Below, in pieces: positions 11,091 to 22,909 of a stretch of 64,000 nucleotides of DNA. The position numbers and the translations under genes were made by a program. How positions within the stretch are numbered: the first letter of the stretch is position 1; each line of letters opens with the position of its first letter. Origin of the DNA: Conchocele bisecta (lineage: Eukaryota; Mollusca; Bivalvia; Lucinida; Thyasiridae). Under the pieces are notes generated by a model. That model was not told the origin of the DNA and searched no databases. It saw only the letters and a program-made list of their open reading frames with translations. The stretch covers positions 18,997,686 to 19,061,685 of the forward strand of contig CM055279.1 in NCBI GenBank assembly GCA_029237695.1, read 5' to 3'.

Positions 11091-14000
11091 AACTGTATAT
11101 TAAAACATATAGCGTTTTAAAGGGGCGGGTCATTTCACTCACCGCCTGTAAAAGCATAAACATTGGAATCACACATTATGGAGTTTACAATGTCTTTGGT
11201 GACCGACTGGATCATGCCGTTCTTTCTCACCAACTTGTCAAACACCCGGTGACCATTTCGTTTTTTTCAGGACAGGAAAAGAAAAACATGACAGCGGGGT
11301 CAAAAATCAATCACGTCACAAGAACAGTCCAGAGCCGCATCCACACTTCATTTACATGTGTCCTGCCCAGACAAAAAAATCCAAAATTAATCCATTCCAA
11401 ACTTGCAGAGATATTGGCTGTGTACTAGAGCCCCACTGTGTAAAATCACTGTCTCATCCAAATGCATTAATAAACCACATCCAGTGCACCCGAACCTGCC
11501 TCAAAGCACCTGCAACACGAACATTTAATGTCATTTTTCTCCGGACTGGGTACCGAACCTGGCGGAAGTACCCTATCTGTGTTACTACTACTGAGGTCTG
11601 TCAGAAATCAAATTGGGGGTGAAAACAAAAAATGAAATTTTTGAAAAAAAAAAAATATAAGCTCAAGACATATCAATAGTCAGCCAGTTTATGCAAATGA
11701 GAACCAAGTAGCTTTTTATATGAAATCTTGCCACTCTGGCGACTAAAATGTGCACACAACCAGAACACACGAATCACATGATGTAAATCCCGCATTTCTC
11801 ATGTTCCCGAGGGCACGGGCCGAGGGCCAACTTGCCAACGTCCTGTTCGTAAAAAATCCATATTCCTCATGCAGTTTTTTGACATTTTGTAATGAAATAA
11901 AAAGGACTGGACAGGCATTTATTGATGGTAACTATTTGGCAAAGAAATGTGAAATTATTAATACAGGCCTTTGGCCTTTAAAAACCAATGGACAATTTCC
12001 CGAAAATTAAAATTAAATTTAATTAAATTTTAATTAAATTAAAATTTTTCGGAATGTCGGAAACCAAATGCGAAGCACTTTCTTTTTAGATATCATTTTC
12101 CTTACGGTAGGGGCCAATATTGAACTAACAAAGTACCAAATGGTTACAGGTGTGCACATATTCAATCATCTAGGACATCAGAGAAATGAAGCTTATGGGC
12201 GAATGTAAAAACAACACTTATGGATATTCATGTTATGATTTTTCGTCGCATTGTCGGGTCAACCAGTCCACCAGTCACGAGGTCACCATTGTTCCTGCAT
12301 GCACGACCAAACACTAGGCTATGTATTATAATCTGCCAATCTGCCTCATGTACCGATAGTTTTGTCAACCCGCTAAAATAGAAAAAAAAAAATAAAAAAA
12401 AAAAATTTCATAATATGGCGTACAATGTAAATTTTTTTGTATACTTTACTATGCTGCTTTAACGGGCTGGTGTTCGGCATGTTTTGTCCGCAAGATATAC
12501 CACCAAAGGACTAGACTCAAATACCCCAACAACTTTAGCAGTGGTGTTGGCCACAACAGGCAAATGCATTTGCTAATCTGACCTGGTGTGGCCATGCAGC
12601 AAGACATGCCTTCAGATATAGGCTATTGCTGTGTAATTGCAAGACTACAAACCACAAGCTTTGCCTATTGCAGTCAAGGGGCGGAGATAAACCACTGCAG
12701 GATGAAGTGTATTACTCTTGCAGGACGTTTGATGTTTGCAGAGACCCAATTTGCTGCAACAGGATGGTGCAGTTCAGATTCTGGGTGTCCTACACTATTG
12801 GGGTACAAAGAAACATTCTGGCACTTGAAATATTTCTCTGCATAGCAAACATTGTAGGACCCTGCTGACGATTTGGACCCAAGGTAAGATACCTGCAATG
12901 ATAACCCGGATGATAGATGCGACTTGTAGCTTGCTAACGCCGACGACCACTTCCCAAATGTGCTCCGGACTCCGTCGTTTGGCGCTGGCGATGAAACCGA
13001 CCAACTGGCGGGGGGCCGGGCACGTTCGAAGTTCATGGGGCCCAAATCAGCTGCCAGCACTTGCAAATGAATGAAAGCGTCAAGTTCAGCTGATGAGTGA
13101 TTACTACTTAAAATGAGGCTGAGCCGATCAGGCATTCAAATATGACTCGTATACGGCTTTTATACAACGTATGAAGAAATGAAGCATTCGACCCGATCAT
13201 TGGGTGAGTAAACCTGCCCGAAAAAAATGATAAACTATTCGGGCGAATTTCACAAGCGAGGGTATCATGAATCTAATACCTGAACTTTAATAACTGTGGC
13301 ATTGTGCCGACTCTAATACGAAAAGAAAAGCGGAAGTCGCATTATCGGGGAGGGGGCCTCCGACCTTTCTCTGCACGTGCAAACACTGCATTGAACCGTT
13401 TCTGAACACCACGAGTACAACTTTCACAGAGACTTTATTAAGTAAGCAGCCAGAAGTTATTCCGAAGGCGTCATCTGAAAAAGGCTAACGTGAAGAAGGG
13501 CACATTTCCTTCCAGTAACAAGCAAGATGGGAGGATCTCGGACCTACAGGGTAAATGACAACATAGGACAATGTGGGATCACAGCTACTCTAAAGGACAG
13601 AAGTTGGCCCACACGGACGAGGATGAGATGCCGTCCAACATCAGGGAGGATGCATTAGGGGATCCCATGTACTGCGAAGACGGGGGGTATTCCTTGCTGC
13701 ATGGCTGACAAGTAGTAATCTGCCTTGTAAATTAGTACTCGTCATGGAGGACACTGTCTGATTAGGTAGCGGGTTATTTGTTTGCGAGGGTAGTGGCTGT
13801 TTGGTTTTGGTTTTAACAAACATCGCCAGTCATTATCAGCTAGGACGATTACCCCATACCCAAATGCCTGCAAATGGGAATCCCAAAAACAAATGAATAT
13901 AAACATTGAATTGTCAGTAACAAGGAGGGCATTCTATGGAAATTTAGCAAACCGGCCCAGTGTAGATCCACAGATGAGCTTGCACTATTTCATCCATGAG

Positions 14001-14960
14001 TGGATATAATTTGAAGTGCGTGTTTCGACCGACCAGGAGTAGATGAACCTAAAAACTTTTTATGCTGGGTCTGACAACTGGGTTGCAAACTCAATAAGTA
14101 CCTTTTCTACAATTGCATTGTTTATATGATCACTGCATGCTGTCTTGTTTTTTGCATGCCGGTTACACATGAAAAGCGATTGGAAAACATGTTAATTTTT
14201 ACTTATCTTACTTACTACAACATCAAATTTACCAAAGGGCAGTCCTCGGGATAGGCGGCCTATGGCCGACACAACAGCCATTCTGGAAACACAATTTTCT
14301 TTGCTATTATTTTGTGGCCCGAGTCTCAAGGCCTTGAGATTGTTCTACATTAAATACAAAGTTTGTTATTACCAAAAATCTTAACAGTTGCAGCCCACAT
14401 GGATCCGAACCCTGTGCAGCCCTTTATTAACCACTCTGTGGACATTTTTTATTATATGCCACAAGACCGCCCGTCTCGGGGTCACGGTATGAAAAAATTT
14501 ACACCATAGCGGAACCCTTCTTACCATAATGATGGCCTGTCCATTAGCTGGGCAGGTACCATTTTTTTCGGCTACTTACACCTGTTCAAGCAGCAATTTT
14601 TTTCATTCACAGTCCCTAAACAAAAAGGCATCCATCTTGATGATGTAACATGGAAATGTAACAATGCCCTGCTGTCAATCAGTGTTCTTAGTAACAACAT
14701 TGAAAACATTGCAATTTCTGCAAAAAAAAAGAAAAAAATAAAAAATGGCCACAAATCCTGGCAAGAATAAAACATGCATTTTAAAACTGATGGAAAACAA
14801 GAAACAAATACTGTTAATTACACTGGCCCTCTAACTTCGTAGGGCCCTACTGACTAACTGCTGAAATTTTATTTCATCTGGCTGCAGAACGTTTTTTGTC
14901 AAATGGATTGAATTTTGCTGTCAAACATTGGTCTGCTCTGACAGGCCTAAAAACCACACA
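11091..14960. repeat. 3.45-kb tandem unit, copy 2 (insertion-rich, ~3.88 kb)
   Basis: Co-linear with copies 1 and 3. The extra bases fall at different places from those in copy 1, which fits random read error more than inherited divergence. Counterparts of the reading frames lie at about 12900-13660 (plus) and 14240-14645 (minus). Confidence 0.9.
14240..14645 (-). pseudogene. HNH (His-Cys box) endonuclease-like frame in tandem copy 2, disrupted
   Basis: Second counterpart of the minus-strand endonuclease frame. It is recognisable by order and position but broken into several frames by scattered insertions. Like copy 1 it has additional bases near 14465-14475 relative to copy 3. Confidence 0.5.
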
Positions 14961-16567
14961 GATAGAACTGTTTATTCAAAATAAACATATAGCGGTTTAG
15001 GGGTCATTTCACTCACCGCCTGTAAAAGCATAAAAATATTGGAATCAACACATTGAGTTACAATGTCTTTGACGACTGGATTCATGCCGTCATTCTCACC
15101 AAACATTTGTCAACTCCCGGTGGACCATTTGTCGTTTTTATTTTCTGACAGGAAAAGAAACATGGAACAGGTGGGGTCAAAAATCATTCACGTCCAACAA
15201 CAGACGCAGAGCCGCATCACACTTATCATTTAATTTGTTGTTCCCTCTGCCACACAAAAAATATCCATTCCAAACTGCTGATATTGGCTGTGTAACTAGG
15301 CCCTGCCCCTTGTAAAACACTGACTCCCTACACATGCATTAAAAAAATAAACACATCAGTGCACCCGAACCTGCCCTCAAATGGCACCTGCAAACACGAA
15401 ACATATGCATTTTTCTCCACGGACTGGGTACCGGACCCGGAAGCAGTCTTATCTGTGTACTGAGGTCTGTCAAAGAATGGGGGCAAACATGTGAAAAAAA
15501 AAAAAAAGAAAAAAAAAACTATAAGCTCAGACATATCAAGTAGCCAGTTTGCAATGAGAACCAAGTAGCTTTTATGAAATCTGCCACTCGCGACTAAAAT
15601 GTGCACACACGAATCACATGATGTAAATCCCGCATTCTCATGTTCCGAGGGCACGGCCGAGGCAATGCTACGTCTGTTCGTAAAAAAATCCATATCTCAT
15701 GCAGTTTTTGACATTTTGTAATGAAATAAAAAGGACTGGACAGGCATTTGATGGTACTATTGTGCAGAATGTGAAATATTAATACAGGCCTTTAAAAACA
15801 ATGGACAATTTCCGAAAATTAAATAAATTATTAAATTTTAAATTAAAATTTTGAATGTCGGAACCAAATGCGAGCACTTTCTTTTAGATATATTTTCCAT
15901 ATGGTGCCAATATTGAACTAACAAGTACCAAATGTTACATGTGTCACATATTCAATCATCTAGGACAGCAGAGAATGAAGCTATGGCGATGTAAAACAAC
16001 ACTATGGATATTCATGTTATGATTTTTCGTGCATTGTCGGGTCACCAGTCACCAGTCACGAGGCACATTGTCTGCATGCACGACCAACACTAGCTATGTG
16101 CCAATCTGCCTCATGTACCGAGTGTTAACCCTAAATAGATAAAAAAAAAAAAATTCTAATATGGCGTACATGTAATTTTTTTATACTTTCTATGCTGCTT
16201 TAACTGGGTGTTCGGCATGTTTGTCCGCAGATATACCACCAAGACTAGACTCAAACCCACAACATTAGCAGTGGTGTGGCCACACAGGCAAATGCATTTG
16301 CTAATCTGACCTGTGTGGCATGCAGCAAGACATGCCTTCAGATATAGGCTATTGCATGTGTATTGCAGACTACAAACACAGCTTGCCCATGCAGCAGGGG
16401 AGATAACCACTGCAGATGAAGTGTATTACTATTGCAGGAGTTGATGTTTCAGAGACCAATTTGCTGCACAGGTGTGCAGTCTGATCTGGGTCTACACTAT
16501 TGGGTACAAAGAACATTCTGGCACTTGATATTTCTGCATAGCAAACATTGTAGACCCTGCTGACGAT

Positions 16568-17272
16568 TTGACCAAGGTAGATACCTGCATGATAACCCGG
16601 ATGATAGATGCGACTGTATCTTGCTACGCCGAGACACCTCCAAATGTGCTCCGGACTCCGTCGTTTGCGCTGGCGATGAAACCGACAACTGGCGGGCGGG
16701 CACGTTCGAAGTTCCTGGGCCCAAATCAGCTGCCAGCACTGCAAATGAATGAAAGCGACAGTCAGCTGATGAGTGATATACTTAAAATGAGGCTGAGCGA
16801 TCAGGCATTCAACATGACACGATACGGCTTATACAACGTAGAAGAATGAAGCATTCGACCGATCATGTGGAGTAAACCTGCCGAAAAATGTAAACTATTC
16901 GCGGAATTTCACAGCGAGGGTATCATGAACAATACTGAACTATAACTGTGGCATTGCAGACTCTATACGACAAAAGCGGAGTCGCATATCGGAGGGCGCG
17001 CTCGACTTCTCTGCACGTGCAAACACTGCATTGAACCGTCTGAACACCGAGTACAACTTTCACAGAGACTATAGTAAGCAGCCAGAAGTTATTCGAAGGC
17101 GTCATCTGAAAAGAGGCTAGTCGTGAAGAAGGCACATTTCCAGTACAAGCAAGATGGGAGGATCTCGGACTACAGGAAATGACAACTAGACAATGTGGAT
17201 CACAGCTACTCTAAAGGACAGAAGTTGCCACAGGACGAGGATGAGATGCCGTCAACATCAGGAGATGCATAG
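16568..17272 (+). pseudogene. Unrecognised reading frame of the 3.45-kb unit
   Basis: A 93-codon frame (16568-16849) ends ..LMSDILKMRLSDQAFNMTRYGL.NVEE. A second frame overlaps its end and runs from about 16838 to 17128 with one stop near 16924. It reads ..NVNYSRNF.., then RISEGALDFSARANTALNRL, then FHRDYSKQPEVIRRRHLKR. Coding-like text resumes at about 17117 (VVKKAHFQYKQDGRISDYRK) and at 17198-17272, where an acidic tail ends DEDEMPSTSGDA followed by a stop. The composition looks like real protein rather than chance, but one- or two-base shifts break it at three places, which may be residual sequence error or missed introns. I do not recognise a family. The DYSK..RRRHLKR..KKA stretch is faintly like the C-terminal domain of LINE ORF1 proteins, which is not enough to assign it. 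Confidence 0.35.
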
Positions 17273-17773
17273 GGGATCCCATGACTGCGAGACGGGGTAT
17301 TCCTTGCTGCATGGCTGACAGTAGTATCTGCCTTGTAATTAGTACTGACATGGAGACACTGTCAGTTAGGTAGCGGGTTATTTGTTTGCGAGGTAGTGGC
17401 TGTGTGGTTTTAACAAACATCGCCAGTCATTATCAGCAGACGATTACCCATACCCAAATGCTGCAAATGGGATCCACAAACTGAATATAACATTGAATGT
17501 CAGTAACAAGGAGGGCATTATGGAATTTGCAACCGGCCAGTGTAGATCCAGATGAGCTTGCACTATTTCACCGAGTGATATATTTGAAGTGCGTGTTTCG
17601 ACGACCAGAGTAGATGAACCAAAACTTTTGCTGGGTCTGCACTGGTTGCAAACTCAATAAGGTACCTTTTCTACAATTGCATGTATATGATCACTGCATG
17701 CTGTCTGTTTTTGCATGCCGGTTACACATGAAAGCAATGGAAACATGTTAATTACTTACTACTACTACAACAA

Positions 17774-18156
17774 TCATATTTCCAGGCAGTCCGGATAGGC
17801 GCCATGGCCGACACAACAGCCATTCTGGAAACACAATTTTCTGCTATTATTTGTGGCCCGAGTCTCAAGGCTGAGATGTTCTACATTAATACAAAGTTTA
17901 TTACCACAATCTACAGTTGCAGCCACATGGATCCGACCCTGTGCAGCCATTATTACCACTCTGTGGACATTTTTATTATGCCACAAACGTCTCGGGGGTC
18001 ACGGTATGAAAATACACCATAGCGACCCTTCTTCCATAATGGGCCTGTCCATAGCTGGCAGGTACCATTTTCGGCTACTACACTGTTCACAGCAATTTTT
18101 TCATTCACTCCTAAACAAAAGGCATCCATCTTGATGATGTAACTGGAAATGTACAT
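17774..18156 (-). pseudogene. I-PpoI-type His-Cys box HNH endonuclease-like protein, frameshifted
   Basis: The N-terminal part (18156 down to about 17990) contains CQLWTGP..KKGRYGVFSYRDP, the usual C-x-LWTG..GYG.F opening of these proteins. After a one-base frame change near 17990 the second part reads VHRVVIMAAQGR, then CGNKLCINVEHLSLE and NNSRKLC..C..GHGAYPDCL. The Cys-x4-Cys-x4-His trio and the later Cys/Cys/His/Cys set match the two zinc sites of the His-Cys box family, and the Asn six residues before the second cluster matches the metal-binding Asn. The His expected two residues before the first zinc Cys (SHLC in I-PpoI) is read here as Val, so catalysis is doubtful. Related proteins occur in many invertebrate genomes; their role is unknown to me. 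Copies 1 and 2 keep extra bases near the frameshift, so the break may be specific to this copy. Confidence 0.6.
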
Positions 18157-18420
18157 GCCCAGCTGTCAATCAGTGTTCTAGAACAACATTGAAACATTGC
18201 AATTTCTGCAAAAAAGAAAAAAATGCCACAATCCTGCAATAAAATGCATTTAAAATGATGAAAACAGAAACAAATACTGTTAATTACACTGGCCTCTAAC
18301 TTCGTAGGCCCTACAGACTAACTGCTGAAATTTTATTTCATCTGGCTGCAGAACTTTTTTGTCAATGTTGATTTTGCTGTCAAACATGGCTGCTCTGACA
18401 GGCCTAAACACACAGATAGA

Positions 18421-18870
18421 ACTGTATATTAAACATATAGCGTTTAGGGGTCATTTCACTCACCGCCTGTAAAAGCATAAACATTGGAATCACACATTGA
18501 GTTACAATGTCTTTGACGACTGGATCATGCCGTCTTCTCACCAACTTGTCAACACCCGGTGACCATTTCGTTTTTCTGACAGGAAAAGAAACATGACAGC
18601 GGGGTCAAAAATCATCACGTCACAACAGACGCAGAGCCGCATCACACTTCATTTACATGTGTCCTGCCACACAAAATAATCCATTCCAAACTGCAGATAT
18701 TGGCTGTGTACTAGAGCCCCTGTGTAAACACTGTCTCCACATGCATTAATAAACCACATCAGTGCACCCGAACCTGCCTCAAAGCACCTGCAACACGAAC
18801 ATATGCATTTTTCTCCGGACTATTTTTTGAGGGTACCGACCCGGAAGCAGTCTATCTGTGTACTGAGGTC
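18421..18870. repeat. 3.45-kb tandem unit, copy 4 (5' part only)
   Basis: Matches the start of copy 3 up to CTGAGGTC at about 18870, where similarity stops at AATTGGCGCAATGACGGGAAA. A small ATTTTTTGAGG insertion relative to copy 3 lies near 18822. Confidence 0.85.
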
Positions 18871-19269
18871 AATTGGCGCAATGACGGGAAATGGTATCAG
18901 TATTGTATTGGGTTGCAAAAGCTCATTGCATTTTTCAGTAACTATTTTTATTAGAAGTTATTTTTTCAAAAGTCTACTTTTTACATGGATATACATATTA
19001 AAGCATGTAATGTTGATGAAAATGTATTTAATATATGTTAATGCCATATGTTTTACTTTTTTATGACATATTATTGAAAATAATGACAACAAATATGGCC
19101 AACATTTACAATATTTCACCAGTTTAACACATTTTAATGATGAAAATAGTTCAAAATACATACCACACTTACTTAATAGTAGTTATAATTGTTATGTCAA
19201 GCAAATAATATCCTTACACCAAAGCTTAATGATAATTAAAATAGTTACTGTTTTTATATAGCGACAATC
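18871..19269. other. AT-rich non-coding stretch
   Basis: Begins with AATTGGCGCAATGACGGGAAA, whose complement ends the palindromic element at 35.4 kb, so the tandem block may be cut by an element of that family. No coding signal. Confidence 0.4.
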
Positions 19270-19465
19270 CATGCCTATTGTGGAAAATTAGGCGAGAGTG
19301 GTGGATCTTGAATGGCATTAGTTGTTGATATGCCTTTAATCATCAATAATCAATCAATCTATCTATCTTGTACATCCGATTTGTCTTGTGTAGTTGGTGT
19401 AATTTGTACCGGATCTATTGACAATCGGAAAGAATCGCAACATTCAATCCATACTTAGACATTGT
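19270..19465 (-). mobile_element. LINE 3'-end fragment, minus strand
   Basis: Read on the minus strand it contains a short coding remnant (SKYGLNVAILSDCQ), then the same 3' end as the LINE at 34.3-34.95 kb, including TACACCAACTACACAAGACAAATC and a run of ATTGATT repeats. The segment between, present at 34.35-34.78 kb, is missing here. Confidence 0.6.
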
Positions 19466-20300
19466 GAAATGGGGCTTATTGCATTTGTGAGGCTTGAAGG
19501 TCCAAATAAGAGAAGAAGTAGAATAGTTTATTGACTTAAACTTTTTGTTTCTCGTCATAAATACATAGCATAATTCATAGTAATAATTATATAACATGAT
19601 AGGTAAAGAGTGAAGCATGATAGTTGTGACACAGGTATGGTTTTTTGAGTATTGACTAAGTTGAGAGTGGAAATAATCGCTGTAGTTAACTTTAGTAATT
19701 ACATATATGTGCACTTGTTGCCGTCTCCACTGTTTGTAGTTAGTGCTATCAAACAGTAGCAAGTAAACAACAAGGACTTGCGGAATTGTTGAAATCAACT
19801 GGGAAGTGTAGAGACTTATAATGCCGTCGGCTGCCAAAAATAATCGCATGACTTTCATAGGCAATGCCGGGTCATAGTCGGCTGCGCATTCTCACCTTAT
19901 GTATGGAATTAAATTGTTATCTGCAACCCTGTCATATTCAAGGGTTAGACTGGTGAATACGCTGCCGCATAGTGACCCGCTATGGTCGGACATGCCCTGC
20001 GATTCCATGTGACGGCCTAAGGATATAGTTATAGTCGTTAGTAGCAATGCGGTATGAATGGATATAGATATTGCGACCAGTGTGGTTCCAGATCTGACGT
20101 ACATCAAGCAACGATAACCATGAGTTAATGGCAAATCTCGAACTGACACAAATGCCTTAGGCCCTATTTCTCCAATCACAACCACGTCTATCAGATATAT
20201 TTGAGACACGCGCCATGTCATTGTACACCTTCGGGCATCAGCAGGCGGCATGCAGTTCCAGCGAGTCCATGTGGCCGTTAAACATAAACATTTATAAGCA
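19466..20300. other. Non-coding stretch with a dispersed repeat C fragment
   Basis: The open frame at 19415-19864 has no recognisable domain. At 20145-20250, inverted, is a repeat (GATGCCCGAAGGTG.. GGAGAAATAGGGCCTAAGGC) also found at 32250-32323 beside the FLYWCH element. Confidence 0.45.
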
Positions 20301-20310
20301 TCAGTCAGAA

Positions 20311-20660
20311 CCCCCCCCCCCCCCCCCCCCCCCCCCCCAGTCCAATAAAATGCAGGGGTAGGACATTTGCCCCCCCCCCCCCTCCCCAGGTCCCGAAATG
20401 CATGGTAAGGACATTTTCCCCACAGTCGAAATACTACTTGATATTTCGCACATGCATTGCTCTGATGTTCCTCTATCACGCTGTGCAAAATCCATTATCG
20501 TCCAACTGTGTCATTCGGGTGAGGTAGACGCCACCATGGGTGAGACACTCACCGGCGATCGCCTTGGACGGGGGGGGGGCAAATGTCCTACCCTGCATTT
20601 GGACTGTGGGCAAATGTCCTACCCTGCATTTTGACTGTGGTTGGGGGGGAGCAAATGTCC
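20311..20660. repeat. Poly-C/poly-G tracts with ~30-bp direct repeats
   Basis: A 28-base C run at 20311-20338 is followed by shorter C runs to 20387. At 20570-20660 GCAAATGTCCTACCCTGCAT is repeated about every 30 bp between G runs, and its complement occurs at 20345-20370, so the block is partly inverted on itself. The long open frames across it (20301-20495, 19892-20488) are products of the homopolymers. Confidence 0.8.
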
Positions 20661-20774
20661 GCCTTTTATTCTATTTTTATTTATATTTTATTTCATGTTT
20701 TATTGTTTTTGGCGGGAGACATACTGTCTCCACGCTATTGGGATCGTGATTCTGGCCGTTTGCACGGGTCTACT

Positions 20775-21152
20775 TTCGGAAGTGGCTCTCTGTTCATCGG
20801 GGGACGTCTCAATAGGCTCAATTTGCGTTCGCAATTAACAACAGTCAGGTGACAATTAAAGTCAGCGAGTGAACTGAAAGCAAGTTATTAATAGCAACGG
20901 CAATGCTCAACATTATGTGTAAAATAGTTGGCATGCCCAACTTTACTTTTGAAGAGAACAAATTGCTGTTATTGAGACGCCCCCCGTGCTGTTATTGAGA
21001 CGCCCCCTTTCGGAAGTGGCTCTCTGTTCATCGGGGGACGTCTCAATAGGCTCAATTTGCGTTCGCAATTAACAACAGTCAGGTGGCATTTAAAGTCAGC
21101 GAGTGAACTGAAAGCAAGTTAGTAATAGCAACGGCAATGCTCAACATTATGT
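20775..21152. repeat. Direct duplication of ~145 bp
   Basis: TTTCGGAAGTGGCTCTCTGT through AATGCTCAACATTATGT occurs at about 20774-20917 and again at 21008-21152 with few differences. Between them are two copies of CTGTTATTGAGACGCCCCC. No coding signal. Confidence 0.85.
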
Positions 21153-22825
21153 TATCCGTATAAAGGCGTATATCACCACTTCAATTCTGGGTTCTACCCC
21201 AATAAATACGTCTGCAATATACCTCGTAAACGGTTTATTAGTCGGACATAAAGCACCTTTGTTTCATCAACCTATTTGTGTTTAGAGCAGGCTGTATTTT
21301 ACAAACACCAGTAACTGATCAAGTTCTCCAAATTTGCAGATTGAACATCCAATAATCAACGTCGAATATATTTCTAACAAGGAATTTCTGAGTATGCAAA
21401 TTCACAAGTGGCTACTTGTCTCCCTCCCGCCAGTCAGTACTTTCAGTACTTTGATTCAGGAATGCTAGGGGCGCAATGACGGAGAAGGATGGATAATGAC
21501 AAAACAATCGGCGTATTGAAAGCTAGAAGATGCTTGTATTTAAGGGTGGGAATTGGCTCAAAGACCTTCCATACCCGGTATAAGAAACCAAGTTGCATCA
21601 GTCAAAAAATTAAAAATGGTGCGGAAAAAGCAGAGTCGACGCCGATGTGGTGGCATCCTTAAGTGCGCATGTGAGAGGTCAGCCAAACGTCCTAATTCGA
21701 GACTATGAGCAGGTGACCTCGTATTGAACATTACTTGTATCACTTTTGTTTGTATCCCATTAATTATGAATAATAATATAATGATTTTAGAAAATGTCTG
21801 GCGTAACTGGCGTAAGATAGATAATTGTGTTTTTGTTGGGAACATGTTACCTATCTGTTTTCTAGTGTTAATATGCATATTAAAAAGCCGACTGTTTGGT
21901 GTGTTCTATTCTATTCGGCTCATATTTAAGGGTGGGAATTGGCTCGAACACCTTCCATACCCGGTTTGGTGTGTTTTTTTGTGTTGTTTTTTTATACTGT
22001 TCCAATAATGTTAAAGAAAATTGATCTCACTTATAACAATTAGTATTAAATATTGACAAGGTATTCGCGATTGACCACGATCAACGTAAATGGGCATCAA
22101 TCAGAATTACCGGTAGCCGCTAATCGAATTATGTTGCGGTGGCAGTACGTGAGAAAACGGGGACTGGTTATTCCTAGATTTGCAAAAACCACGGCCGTAA
22201 ATTGATGTGTTCATTTAATCTACACTAGTCAAAATTAAATCATAAAGTTTTCTTCCATCTGAATAACATTAGCCATCAATCCCACATGATACAACTTGTT
22301 CAACGAGACCAAACAGTCCCACTCAACACGATATGTTCGTAGATGATTTTCTCATGAATTAGGTCAACTGTAGTGCGTAATGACCGGCAGAACAAAGTTT
22401 TGAAAAAAACAACTTTACTCATTACACTAATCAGTCAATAATTGCAAGCAATTATTAGCTGAAAACGTACAGTTGACGCACAAGTTTTGCCCCAGGTAAG
22501 TCATATATTTGTTTCATCCCATGTCAGCCAATCAGACATCGAATTAGCAAAAAAAATAATCCAATCAAATCAATCTATTTGTCAAGGATAATTACATGAA
22601 TTTGGTATATAGCGACAAAATTTGTCAAAAATATTATTATGATATTGTTAATCTCATACATACATATTACTGTGTTATTTGGATTTATGATTACAACATA
22701 TGCCGCAATTATCTGACATTTAAAGCGGGAATGTGAAACGAACTTTGTTGTGTAAAGTTGGTATTATCCAAGTTAAACAAACTGTTTCTTTACAATTATT
22801 TCACCAATTGATTGGTTGATTGGGA
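21153..22825. other. Mostly unique non-coding DNA
   Basis: Holds a direct repeat TTTAAGGGTGGGAATTGGCTC..CCTTCCATACCCGG at about 21540 and 21926, and GGGGCGCAATGACGGAGAA at 21467 (motif shared with 35.0-35.4 kb). No gene seen. Confidence 0.45.
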
Positions 22826-22909
22826 ATGGCTAGAGGACGTTCACGAAAGGCGCGGTTTCCATGTGGAGGCTGTCGAAAAGACTGCGAGACGGATTGCCTT
22901 CTTTGCGAG
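22826..22909 (+). CDS. Lone first exon of a PHD-type zinc-finger protein
   Basis: The ATG at 22826 opens 28 codons: a basic start, then FPCGGCRKDCETDCLLCE, directly followed by a consensus donor GAG|GTATGT at 22910. The Cys spacing (CxxC..C..CxxC) resembles the first half of a PHD-type finger, which would continue C-x-x-W-x-H in the next exon. I could not find that exon downstream, so the gene is incomplete, degraded, or has a very distant second exon. Small PHD-type fingers of this style occur at the start of transposon-derived proteins, including the one at 32.6-33.9 kb, so a mobile origin is plausible. A chance exon is possible given its length. Confidence 0.4.

Larger units (their letters stand above)
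14961..18420. repeat. 3.45-kb tandem unit, copy 3 (cleanest copy)
   Basis: The first ~550 bp (to about 15540) are as insertion-rich as copies 1 and 2. From about 15550 onward the sequence is compact and agrees with the partial copy 4 where they can be compared. The AT-rich part around 15820-15860 is followed by dispersed-repeat-like sequence near 16480-16500 (GATCTGGGTCTACACT). The plus-strand frame is at 16568-17272 and the minus-strand endonuclease frame at 17774-18156. Confidence 0.9.

Noticed and set aside
12674..13135. 153-codon minus-strand open frame in tandem copy 2
   Set aside because: The matching regions in copies 1 and 3 do not keep this frame; it depends on inserted bases and contains dispersed-repeat text.
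19415..19864. 149-codon minus-strand open frame
   Set aside because: Its end is a LINE remnant and the rest has no family resemblance or exon borders.
19892..20488. 198-codon minus-strand open frame
   Set aside because: It crosses the 28-base C run as poly-Gly and has no domain; upstream it overlaps dispersed repeat C.
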